From Phyllobacterium zundukense (GTDB taxonomy: Bacteria; Pseudomonadota; Alphaproteobacteria; Rhizobiales; Rhizobiaceae): a stretch of 64,000 bases of DNA. Within the stretch, counting starts at the first letter, position 1, and each line of letters starts with the position of its first letter. The stretch is taken from positions 310,001 through 374,000 of the forward strand of contig NZ_CP104970.1 of the NCBI RefSeq assembly GCF_025452195.1, in the 5' to 3' direction. The notes beneath the pieces were generated by a model. That model was not told the DNA's origin. It saw nothing but the letters and a program-made list of their open reading frames with translations, and did not search any database. This document shows positions 9,098 to 17,312 of this stretch, one piece after another. The position numbers were made by a program, and so were the translations under genes.

Positions 9098-9646
9098 ATG
9101 ACCTTCAATATCGGAAACCGGCTGCGATACGTCCGGAAGGCCCACAACCTCTCACAACGCCAGCTCGCGAAGAGAACCGGCGTGCCAAACTCGACGATCT
9201 CGCTGATCGAATCGAACAGCACCAATCCATCCGTCGGAGCTTTAAAGCGGATCCTCGACGGCATTCCGATCGGCCTGGCGGAGTTCTTCGCGCTTGAGCC
9301 GGAGACGCCGAAGAAGGCGTTCTACGCGGCCCAGGAACTCGTCGAGATCGGAAAGGGCGGGATATCCTATCGCCAGGTAGGCGAGAACATGTTCGGACGA
9401 AGCCTTCAGATCCTCAAGGAGTGTTATCAGCCAGGGACCGACACCGGAAAGGTGCCGCTCGTCCATGAAGGCGAGGAGGGCGGCGTCGTGCTGTCCGGAA
9501 GACTGGAGGTCACCGTCGACGACGAACGTCGAGTCCTTGGACCGGGCGACGCCTACTATTTCGAAAGCAGGCGTCCGCACCGTTTCCGATGCGTGGGGCC
9601 AGTGCCGTGCGAGGTCATCAGCGCCTGCACGCCGCCGACCTTCTAG
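9098..9646 (+). CDS. XRE-family regulator with cupin domain (PuuR-like)
   Basis: 182 residues: a helix-turn-helix at about residues 5-60 (RLRYVRKAHNLSQRQLAKRTGVPNSTIS is split across the two helices) and a C-terminal cupin at about 100-178 that senses a small molecule. Proteins of this plan regulate polyamine and amine catabolism. It is divergent from the aminotransferase across about 140 bp. The start at 9098 places the HTH as in relatives; the earlier ATG at 9056 would add 14 residues without homology. Confidence 0.9.
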   Translation: MTFNIGNRLRYVRKAHNLSQRQLAKRTGVPNSTISLIESNSTNPSVGALKRILDGIPIGLAEFFALEPETPKKAFYAAQELVEIGKGGISYRQVGENMFGRSLQILKECYQPGTDTGKVPLVHEGEEGGVVLSGRLEVTVDDERRVLGPGDAYYFESRRPHRFRCVGPVPCEVISACTPPTF

Positions 9647-9790
9647 CGGCCCTGGAATTTTCCGATGCCGATTGATCGATACAGCTCGACCTCTCAAGAG
9701 CGGGGGTAGGGCCGTTGCTATTCGGCGGCCTTCAAAGGTCCAAGGGCGCTAACGATCCAGTTCAGGCGAACGTACGCCAAGACTTTGGTG

Positions 9791-10627
9791 TCATTGGGTT
9801 TCGGTGCTGAGATTGCCGAGGTGATAACCCATGCGTGCCTCGAAGTCAGGACCCACTTCGTCGCGCTTTTGTGCTATCCGGGCACCCCGCTCAGGAATCG
9901 TCGGCCAAGAGAACGCGTTGAGGAAAGCGTCCTGCGTCTGCATCAGGTCCTCAGCGGACGGCAGGGTTCTACGGTTGATCAGCCGCTTGGCCTCGGCGAG
10001 CGCAGGCTTGTCGAACGACGCGATGCGCCGCGCGAGGTTGTCGACGTGGGCGTCGAGTTCATCATCGGGGAGTGCGCGGTTCACCCACCCGTAGTGCGCT
10101 GCCGTTGCTGCGTCGAAATCATCACTGCCGAGGACGATTTCAAGCGCCCTGGCCCGTCCGACGAGGAGTGGCAGGCGCTCGGTCGCGCCACCACCAGGGA
10201 ACACGCCCGCCCCGACTTCGATCTGAGCGAAGATCGCTCGCTCCAGGCTGGCAAAGCGCATATCACATGCCAGAGCAATCTCAGAACCGCCGCCGCGCGT
10301 GCGACCCCGAATCGACGCGATTGTCACGACCGGGGAGGTGGTCAACCGCGTCGTGGCATCGATGAACGTCGGCAGACCAGTCGGCCCCGGCGCCAGCGGA
10401 AAATCGGCAACCCGGGAGACGTCGTAGTGATTGACGAAGAAGTCCGGGTCAGCGCTATCGAACACGACGACCCGCAAGGTGTCGTCGGACTCGATGAGAC
10501 CGACGATCTGCTGCAGCTCGATGAGGGTCTCCGGATCGCACAGGTTAATCGGCGGATTGTTGAAGGTCACCCGCCAGTATCCCGGCGCTGCCTCGGTGAT
10601 CGTGAACTGGGTCAGTGGAGCATTCAT
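9791..10627 (-). CDS. Enoyl-CoA hydratase/isomerase family protein
   Basis: 278 residues of the crotonase fold. The oxyanion-hole/catalytic region RGGGSEIALACDMRFA contains E116, and the second glutamate is E137 (AQIEVGAGVFPGGGATERL), so both acid residues of true hydratases are present. The ATG at 10627 is preceded by AAAGGAATCTTTCAA; the ATG ten codons upstream is less well supported. It stands alone between convergent and divergent neighbours. The large dyad at 10690-10729 lies 62 bp upstream and is the likely control site. Confidence 0.9.
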   Translation of the reverse strand: MNAPLTQFTITEAAPGYWRVTFNNPPINLCDPETLIELQQIVGLIESDDTLRVVVFDSADPDFFVNHYDVSRVADFPLAPGPTGLPTFIDATTRLTTSPVVTIASIRGRTRGGGSEIALACDMRFASLERAIFAQIEVGAGVFPGGGATERLPLLVGRARALEIVLGSDDFDAATAAHYGWVNRALPDDELDAHVDNLARRIASFDKPALAEAKRLINRRTLPSAEDLMQTQDAFLNAFSWPTIPERGARIAQKRDEVGPDFEARMGYHLGNLSTETQ

Positions 10628-10689
10628 TTGAAAGATTCCTTTGTTGGGGTTAAGCACCGGACGTGACGGGGATGCGGACCATCCGCCTC

Positions 10690-10729
10690 GTTGACATTCA
10701 GGATGACAGTCATCATCCTGAATGTCAAC
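10690..10729. promoter_or_regulatory. Perfect 17-bp inverted repeat, candidate operator
   Basis: GTTGACATTCAGGATGA, a six-base spacer (CAGTCA), then TCATCCTGAATGTCAAC. Both 17-bp arms match exactly. It lies upstream of the enoyl-CoA hydratase gene (minus) and about 140 bp before the PLP synthase gene (plus). The long symmetric arms without a T-run favour an operator for a dimeric or tetrameric repressor over a terminator. Confidence 0.65.
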
Positions 10730-10871
10730 TACGCGACCACGTCGAGGCCGAACAGCACCGCACCTCTAAGAGGACGCCGCAGGCCCAATAAAAGCTCGAC
10801 ACACTTTAAGCATTCACGCCGATAGCTTGCCCAATGGACGCTAGACGATCAACCAGAAGGACAAATAAAAT

Positions 10872-11822
10872 ATGCGACTAAGCCCCCCGCCACCTGTCGA
10901 GTCCGCGCTCAATGCTATTGGCAATACACCGGTTATACGCCTGCGTCGCGTCGTTCCGGACGGGAGTGCTCAAGTCTTTGTCAAACTCGAGTATTTCAAC
11001 CCGACAGGCTCGTATAAAGACCGCATGGCAAAATCCATCATAGAAGAGGCTGAGCGGCGCGGGGATTTGAAACCGGGAATGACAGTGGTTGAGGCGAGTG
11101 GGGGAAGCACCGGGTCCTCGCTCGCCTTCGTTTGCGCAGTGAAAGGCTATCCTCTCATCGTGGCTTCTTCCAACGCCTTTGCCATGGAGAAGTTGCGTAC
11201 GATGCGTAGCTTTGGCGCAACCGTTGATCTGATCCACAGCCCGTCCGGTGAAATCTCATCGGATCTAATCCCGTCAATGATCCGCCACGCCCAGGAGGTG
11301 TCCAGCCGATCGGACTGCTATTACTCGGACCAGTTTAACAACCGTGATGCCTTGATTGGCTACGAAGAAATCGGCCACGAGTTGGTCACACAATTTCCAG
11401 ACGGTATCGATGCCTTCTGTGGCGCGGTTGGCGTGGCCGGAATGACAATGGGCGTGGCGAGGGTTCTTAAATCGCGCTCGGCGTCGGTTCGGATCGTGGT
11501 TCTGGAGCCGGCCTCTTCACCCGTCATATCGGAAGGTTGGGCCGGAACCCACCACGTCGAGGGGATAGGGGTAGGCTTCGTTCCGCCTTTGCTCAGTCAC
11601 GACCTCTATGACGAAGCGCGTAACATTCCGGAGGAAGAAGCACGCGCTATGTGCCGCCAACTGGCTCGAGAAGAAGGATTGCTGGTCGGCACGTCCACGG
11701 GCCTCAACGTCGCTGCGGCGATACGTTTGGCCAATGAGTTGGGGCCGGGTAGGACCGTTGTCACGGTCGCGAGCGACACCGGCCTGAAGTACATGAACGG
11801 GAAGCTTTTTGCAGATGCCTGA
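10872..11822 (+). CDS. Cysteine synthase family PLP enzyme
   Basis: 316 residues of fold-type II. The PLP lysine is K49 (NPTGSYKDRMA), the substrate loop EASGGSTGSS lies near residue 75, and the phosphate-binding GTSTGLNVAAA motif lies near residue 275. This is the O-acetylserine sulfhydrylase/cystathionine beta-synthase group; the SYKDR variant (not SxKDR of CysK) and the solitary location suggest a specialised beta-replacement or lyase activity. It is followed at once by a LysR remnant. Confidence 0.87.
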   Translation: MRLSPPPPVESALNAIGNTPVIRLRRVVPDGSAQVFVKLEYFNPTGSYKDRMAKSIIEEAERRGDLKPGMTVVEASGGSTGSSLAFVCAVKGYPLIVASSNAFAMEKLRTMRSFGATVDLIHSPSGEISSDLIPSMIRHAQEVSSRSDCYYSDQFNNRDALIGYEEIGHELVTQFPDGIDAFCGAVGVAGMTMGVARVLKSRSASVRIVVLEPASSPVISEGWAGTHHVEGIGVGFVPPLLSHDLYDEARNIPEEEARAMCRQLAREEGLLVGTSTGLNVAAAIRLANELGPGRTVVTVASDTGLKYMNGKLFADA

Positions 11823-11825
11823 CAA

Positions 11826-12136
11826 TGGTCGAGCCGGCTGCCGCTTGGAACGTTTTTGCCAAAGACGGCTGCGGACGATATTTCTTTGTGTTCGTGCGAC
11901 ACAGCGTTTTGCCTTTGCTCGTGCAGGCCGCGCTCGCCGGACAGGGCATCTTGCTCGCTTGGGGAAATGTCATTGATAATATCATCTCTTCAGGTGCGCT
12001 TGTGCCCATCATTCCAGGCTTCACGCAGGCCAATCAATCCTATTATCTGGTGACGAACAGGCGTCGAGCCGTAAGGGAGGAGGCGCGAGTCTTCAAGCAG
12101 TGGATACTCCAAGCAACCGCCAGGTTACGAGACTAA
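11826..12136 (+). pseudogene. LysR regulator, C-terminal fragment
   Basis: About 100 codons match the end of a GcvA-like LysR effector domain (LVQAALAGQGILLAWGNV, then SGALVPIIPG, then EARVFKQWI). The DNA-binding half is absent and the first 30 codons look out of register with the family. It begins right after the PLP-synthase stop, so a deletion probably joined the two. Confidence 0.75.
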
Positions 12137-12222
12137 GTTTTCCACTGGGCCATGCATTCCTGGACAAGCCTCCCAAATCGGCTTGTTGATCCATTGCGGC
12201 TCTGATCTGGCGGCATGGCCTA

Positions 12223-13043
12223 AACACCAACTTGGACCTGCACCGAATGGACTGAGTTTCTCGCCCCCGATGGCGGCTGTATTTCGCCAAGCTCATTGGT
12301 GCAGCGACATAGCAGGAGATGCTGGCCGGATGCTGGTGCCCATGGCAACTCAAACCGCTGCCAACTTCTATCCTCACGCGGACCTAGTGAGGCAAGCTGC
12401 CATGACCTTCCTCGTTATAGAAGCGCGTCGTATAAGCACCGCTCGCCCGCCGGCTCGCGGCGGTGATCGAACCAACCCACTTTACCGAGTTCGTGCCGTA
12501 CCAACCTGGCACAACCAGTCGAACTGGACCTCCGCGCTCCGGAGTGAGCGGCCGACCGTTGATCTGAAGCGCAAGAAGAACCTCTTCTGCAAGCGCTTTC
12601 TCGATAGGCAGGTCTTTTTGGTAGGCTTCTTCAATCTCCGCCCATTCGCCCCACTCGAGGCCGGAAGTCCATACGTAAGACGCATCGGTGCTGATCTTCG
12701 CACGTTCCAGAGCAAGCGACAGCGGAACGCCTTTCCAAATCACATTCCCGATCCTGCGCTGGGCAACTGTCGGCGCAAGCGGGCTTCCAGCGCATTCGTG
12801 AAATGAAATGTACTCGTGCTGAGGCATGGCTTGGAGATCCGAGAGACGAAACCTCGTCGGATTGCCCACGAGGCCATCGACATCAAGATGCCAGTGGTCG
12901 GGGTCGATGTTCAGGAAACCCATATGCGTGACCAGAAAGAGATCATCCTCGGGGGTGATCCAGGACGTGAGCGCATGAACACCTTCAGCCGGACCCTTGA
13001 AGGAGAAACCCGTATCTATCATGTGCATATCCGTGCGAGTCAT
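12223..13043 (-). pseudogene. Decayed molybdopterin oxidoreductase (second copy)
   Basis: From 13043 the frame encodes 219 residues nearly parallel to the intact sulfite-oxidase-like protein at 60079-61083 (KGPAEGVHALTSWITPED, then FHECAGSPLAPTVA with the Mo-ligand cysteine). It stops near 12384. Further downstream the same strand still resembles the end of the intact gene, but about 170 bp are missing between the two parts and the frame is broken. The N-terminal Mo-cofactor domain could still be made; the C-terminal dimerisation domain could not. Confidence 0.85.
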
Positions 13044-13059
13044 CGCCTTACTCCTCTAG

Positions 13060-13290
13060 GGCCGGTGCATCGAGGCGGGTTCCATATTCATCCGGACTTT
13101 CTTGGAACCGGATCGGCTTGCGGCGTGTCCGGTTGACAGTGACGTCGAATATATCGAAGCGGTTGTAACCAGCAACGACGTCATGAAATCGTTTCGGTTC
13201 AACACACTCGTCCAGATCGATATGGGCATATCGCCCTTCATCTTGGCAACGCTTCCCAATGGGATGAGGTCTCCGACGTCGTAGCGGTTG
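13060..13290 (-). pseudogene. Remnant of nitrilase C-terminus (second copy)
   Basis: The DNA aligns by eye with the end of the nitrilase gene at 61085-61320, including the segment for FDIFDVxVNRTRR and the stretch over ECVEPKRFHD. No open frame of useful length survives. It lies just upstream of the decayed molybdoenzyme, in the same order as in the intact module, so the whole pair was duplicated. Confidence 0.75.
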
Positions 13291-13331
13291 GCAGTGGCGC
13301 TGCTGGCCTTTCCGCCGCTTGGCACCCGCGG

Positions 13332-13535
13332 TCAGAGCACGCTGACGTTCCCGGCCTTCGACTTCCCGGTCTTGCGGTCCTGGCCTACCTCGAAACTGAC
13401 CTTGTCACCTTCTCTAAGCGAACCGCCCCACTGCAAAGCAGACACGTGAACGAATACGTCCGCTCCTCCATTTTCCGGCGTGATGAAGCCAAATCCCTTA
13501 TCATCGGCGAAAAATTTAACAGTACCTGTCGCCAT
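13332..13535 (-). CDS. cspA: Cold-shock protein (CspA family)
   Basis: 67 residues, one OB-fold nucleic-acid chaperone domain. Both RNA-binding motifs are intact: RNP1 as KGFGFITP and RNP2 as DVFVHVSAL. It binds single-stranded RNA/DNA in the cytoplasm. The AGCTGAGATGGCG context places the ATG at 13535 with GAGGAG upstream on the minus strand. It is an ordinary housekeeping-type gene among decayed DNA. Confidence 0.95.
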   Translation of the reverse strand: MATGTVKFFADDKGFGFITPENGGADVFVHVSALQWGGSLREGDKVSFEVGQDRKTGKSKAGNVSVL

Positions 13536-13682
13536 CTCAGCTCCTCTTCAGTCTTTGCGGCGTGTTCCCGCGAAACGAACCTATAGCGGGAGCAATTGCC
13601 AATTAACGGACGAACCCCGTCTATGAGAAGGCGCGAACTTTTTTGCCGCGAAGGCCGGAGCTTGCACCGCAGTTTTCATTTG

Positions 13683-13748
13683 TTTGCTGCGCAGTACATA
13701 TAGACATTTTCACGGATATGCGGTATTATAGTTATATTTGCTGCGCAG
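13683..13748 (+). promoter_or_regulatory. Promoter flanked by two identical repeats (AbiE module)
   Basis: TAGACA at 13701-13706 and TATTAT at 13724-13729 are spaced 17 bp, a good sigma-70-type promoter. The 12-mer TTTGCTGCGCAG occurs at 13683-13694 and 13737-13748, one copy upstream of the -35 and one downstream of the -10 against the ribosome site; each contains the palindrome CTGCGCAG. The layout fits autorepression by the first gene product. Confidence 0.75.
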
Positions 13749-13757
13749 GGAATATCT

Positions 13758-14841
13758 ATGGAAGAACCCATCGCTTTCGATATGTTGAGTGAATTGACGG
13801 CCAGCCTCACGGAGGCAGGCGCGGAAATCACGTCCGAGCCTATGTTTGAGGCGCAGATGGGAAAATCTCACGCGGATTTCCTTATAGACGCGCGATTTTC
13901 CGACGCACCTTTCAAGCTTGTTGTCGAAGCCAAGAGATCGGCTTTTCCAAGAGACGTCAGGGAAGCAATCTGGCAGCTGAAGAAATACATTGCCGCCATG
14001 CCACTAGGCAAGTCCAGAGTTCTCCCCCTATTGATGGCCAATACCATTTCCCCAGGTGCACGCGCACTCCTGCGCGAGGAGAAGATCGGTTATTTCGATC
14101 GTAGCGGCAGTCTCTATCTTTCGGCCGACAATCTCTTTGTTCTCGTCGAAAAGCCAGCCTCGAAGCAGCAGGCTCGGTCGCTCAACAATCTGTTCGTTGG
14201 AAGCCGCGCACAGGCCCTCCATGCCGTCTGGACATTTAAGGACCAATGGTTCGGTGTGCATGAACTGGCCGAGCGGGCATTCGTATCTCCGACAACTGCA
14301 TCCCAGGTTCTTATCGAACTAGAGCGCCGCGAATGGGTGAACTCCAAGGGTGCCGGTCCATCGAAGGAAAGGATACTCTCCAATCCCCGCGCGCTGCTTG
14401 ACGAGTGGTCTTCCTATGTCGCTTCGATCAAGCCGAAGCCGCTCCGCTCTTACTATATGCGGATGACCAATATCGATGAGGCAATCCATGAGATTGACCG
14501 CACCTGCGATGAGACGGGAGTTCGCTACGAAATCTCCGGGCTTATGGCCGGACAGATCCATGCACCGCACCTCTCGAAAATATCCCAGATCCATTGCCGC
14601 ATCGATCACGGCGGTGAAAGCCTTCTTCGAAAACTGGGAGCAAAGGTTGTCAACGAGGGCTGGAATCTAGGAGTTATAGAACTCTAATCCACGCCACGAC
14701 TTTTTGTTTCGCCAACGGGTCGGTCATGTCTGGGTCACAGATCCACTTCAAACTTACCTCGACCTCCTGCAGCTTGACAGCGGTCGCTCAAAGGAACTGG
14801 CCGACCATCTTCGGCTGACAAAACTCGCGGTACCCGAATGA
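13758..14841 (+). pseudogene. AbiEi-like antitoxin/regulator, frameshifted near its end
   Basis: The open frame (13758-14687, 309 residues) has an N-terminal nuclease-like fold with a PD-(D/E)xK pattern (ADFLID at 39-44, VEAK at 56-59), the YFDRSGSLYL motif near 112, and a winged HTH at about 165-200. It matches the AbiEi_2 type of type IV antitoxin regulators. The frame ends at TAA 14685, just after NLGVIEL. Skipping one base at 14682 opens a new frame that runs through HDFLFRQRVGHVWV and TYLDLL to a TGA at 14839-14841 that overlaps the toxin ATG. That tail looks like the missing C-terminus, so I read the gene as disrupted by a single-base insertion. Sequencing error or ribosomal frameshifting are alternatives. 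Confidence 0.8.
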
Positions 14842-15749
14842 CAAAGCCTCAGATACTGACGGAATACAGTGCCGATGTTATCCGCGACTGCGAGCGCGTC
14901 CTGGTTACGCTCTTCAGCGGCCTCGGCCCCTGGCGTGACTCCGTCTTTCTGGTCGGTGGGCTGGCACCGCGCTACATCGTCACCCAGCGGCCGCCCGACG
15001 TCCCGCCTCATGCAGGAACCGGCGATATCGATGTCGTCGTCGATCTGTCGATCCTCGCCGACACAGAGGCATACCGGACGCTCGAGCAGAACCTCAAAAA
15101 AATGGGTTTCGAGCGTGCACAAAATGACAAGGGCAACAAGGTCAACTGGCGTTGGCAGACCATGACCGAGCACGGCATTCTCGTTATTCTGGAGTTCTTG
15201 GCAGACGATCCGAAGCTCCGGGGTGGCGCATTGCAGGAACTGCCGACGGAAGCAAATGTTTCTGCGGTGAATATCCCTCACGCGTCGCTCGTGTTCGGGC
15301 ACCACTATCGGATGGAAGTCACCGCTGATCTGTTGGGTGAAAAAGGCCGCTCGACAGAATCCATCCCCTACGCCGATATCGTGGCATTCACATGCCTGAA
15401 GGCGTTTGCCTTTGATCACCGGCGTGAGCGCAAAGATGCGCACGATCTCGTCTACTGCCTCGAACACGGAGAAGGCGGGCTCGCCGGTGCAATCGCCAAA
15501 TTCCAAGAGGCTCTGAAAGGCAACGATCGGGAGGTCATCGAACGTGCCCTGACGCTATTGCTCACCCGATTTTGTGATCCTGAGCCAGACGAAGGCTACC
15601 TGCGCGAAGGCAATGTTGCCGTGGCGCAGTTCGAAATTGAAGGTGCTGCAGAAGACACAGAAATCAGAGAAGCCCGTATTTTGCGCCAGCGTGGCGTCAA
15701 TGACATCATGCTCGCATTTTTAAGCGCGCTTGGTATTGTGCTCAAGTGA
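14838..15749 (+). CDS. AbiEii-like nucleotidyltransferase (putative toxin)
   Basis: 303 residues. The nucleotidyltransferase signature is present: GG at 40-41 and D63/D65 (GTGDIDVVVD), followed by the helical segment CLKAFAFDHRRERKDAHDL typical of AbiEii-type enzymes. Such toxins transfer nucleotides to tRNA or other targets and stall growth, giving abortive infection. Its ATG overlaps the stop of the restored antitoxin frame (ATGA). The substrate could differ, since many orphan transferases of this fold exist. Confidence 0.82.
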   Translation: MTKPQILTEYSADVIRDCERVLVTLFSGLGPWRDSVFLVGGLAPRYIVTQRPPDVPPHAGTGDIDVVVDLSILADTEAYRTLEQNLKKMGFERAQNDKGNKVNWRWQTMTEHGILVILEFLADDPKLRGGALQELPTEANVSAVNIPHASLVFGHHYRMEVTADLLGEKGRSTESIPYADIVAFTCLKAFAFDHRRERKDAHDLVYCLEHGEGGLAGAIAKFQEALKGNDREVIERALTLLLTRFCDPEPDEGYLREGNVAVAQFEIEGAAEDTEIREARILRQRGVNDIMLAFLSALGIVLK

Positions 15750-16222
15750 CGCTCGGAGCGCGGAATCTCATTATCTGAGCCTGGTTGAAGGCGGCGCATT
15801 GTCTCTCCGCCGAGCGCTGTAATCCTGAGGGATTTGTTCAAAGTCTCCTGATCGTTGTGATGCACGGTCGAGCAATCTTGCGATCGCGCGCATCACCCAG
15901 CCTGCCGTCAGCGACAAACGCCACCGTTTTTCAGCGCAAATCATCGCTCATGCCGTCTGGCTCGGCTACAGGTTGCCGTTAGCTTGCGCTCTCGTTAGAG
16001 GTTCACAAGTAACGACCGTTCCAGGAAACAAAAAACATTTGGCTTGCTCCGCAGCATAGAGATTGCACCATTAGATCTTGACGTTTTCCACTGCAAGATA
16101 CAGGCGATCCATTGGGTTTGGCCACTTCGTCGTGGCAATGCTGCATGGATCGTTGCACCAAGAATATTCTGCTAGTATGTTGAACATCATGCAGATGGTC
16201 AGATGAAAAGGAGGCATTTGTC
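15750..16222. other. Gene-free stretch with an IS6 scrap
   Basis: 473 bases between the nucleotidyltransferase and TetR genes. Apart from the IS6-family transposase scrap listed separately and the ribosome site of the TetR gene, I see no coding sequence or clear structure. Confidence 0.6.
15919..16005 (+). pseudogene. IS6-family transposase, N-terminal scrap
   Basis: About 29 codons read DKRHRFSAQIIAHAVWLGYR and then LPLACALV, matching the opening of IS6-group transposases (RHRFPAEIIxHAVWLYFRF). Nothing of the DDE core follows. It marks an old insertion. Confidence 0.7.
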
Positions 16223-16819
16223 TTGGGGCATTCACAGGCCGAAAAAGCGCAAAGTCGAGAGCGGATCCTGAGCGAGGCCGCCGACCAGATCCGAGCCGGC
16301 GGACTTGAGTCCGTGAGCGTGGGCACGCTCATGAAGAGCGTGAACCTGACGCATGGAGGCTTCTATGGACATTTCGCATCGCGTGCGGACTTACTCACCC
16401 AGGCCTTGAAGCGCGCCCTTGTAGATGGCGCACATCGATCGGCGGAGGTAACAGCGCATCCACGCGCCTTCGCCGGCTTCGTTCGCAACTATTTGAGTCG
16501 CAACCATCGGGACTCACGCAGCACTGGGTGCGCAATCTCGGCCCTGATCTCCGATGTCGGGAGGGCCGATGCCCAGGCCAAGACAGTCATGGCAGGCTCT
16601 ATTGAGGATTACATCGCTACCACTCGGCGACAGCTTGGCGACGACGACGATTCCAGAGCGATGTTGGCCATCAGCGCCCTGGTTGGGGCTTTGGCCCTGT
16701 CGCGGGTGATGACCGACCCGGCCCGTTCGGACGCCCTGCTCCACAGCGTGTGCGAACAGCTCATGGCCTTCAACGAGCCCAATGAGTTGGCGCACACGGA
16801 CAACCAAGACGAAGCCTGA
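16223..16819 (+). CDS. TetR family transcriptional regulator
   Basis: 198 residues. The HTH spans about residues 12-58 (ILSEAADQIRAGGLESVSVGT, then LTHGGFYGHF), and the C-terminal helices form the ligand pocket. The best start is TTG at 16223, eight bases after AAAGGAGG; no ATG gives the full HTH. A palindrome at 17071-17084 lies downstream before the SDR gene, a possible target. Confidence 0.88.
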   Translation: MGHSQAEKAQSRERILSEAADQIRAGGLESVSVGTLMKSVNLTHGGFYGHFASRADLLTQALKRALVDGAHRSAEVTAHPRAFAGFVRNYLSRNHRDSRSTGCAISALISDVGRADAQAKTVMAGSIEDYIATTRRQLGDDDDSRAMLAISALVGALALSRVMTDPARSDALLHSVCEQLMAFNEPNELAHTDNQDEA

Positions 16820-17312
16820 TCTACGGAATGGGGCGGGACAGCTGCCGCGCCCGGCACTCTCGGCCGCGGTTCAGTACTTGCGGAAGGTGGCAGGCTGCTC
16901 TCGTATGGGTGTGAGATCTCATGCATTTCCGTTCCGAGCCGCAAAGATCAATGTGCATGGGTGCTCGTCGACATGCGTGTCAGACCAGTCGAAGGCCCCA
17001 TCCGTACCTTGCCCAGTCATCGACGGGGCCTCGGCCCAAATCGATTTTTTGTATATCGGGGGTGGACAGGATGATGATCATCATGCAGGGTGAGACGTGA
17101 AAATGGTGATCGGCGGCTGTCGGCTTTGAAGCTTGGATAAACAAGTCGCCACCGGCTAAGCGGGCGCATCAACCTTGGCCTGGGTGTGATCTGTTTCTAC
17201 TTACCAAATGACCGACTTTCGAGCCGGAGGCCGGCCCTACTCGACCAAGGGCGGAGCCGGCCAAGGACGATAAACATTTAGCACAACGACGATTGCTTCA
17301 AAGGAGCCCCGC
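16820..17312. other. Gene-free stretch before the SDR gene
   Basis: 493 bases. The only structure I see is the perfect palindrome ATGATGATCATCAT at 17071-17084. No open frame here resembles a known protein. Confidence 0.55.
17071..17084. promoter_or_regulatory. 14-bp perfect palindrome, possible operator
   Basis: ATGATGATCATCAT, preceded by CAGG, lies 229 bp before the SDR start and downstream of the TetR gene. It shares the CAGGATGA half-site with the dyad at 10690-10729. The distance to the SDR start is large, so a role is uncertain. Confidence 0.35.
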
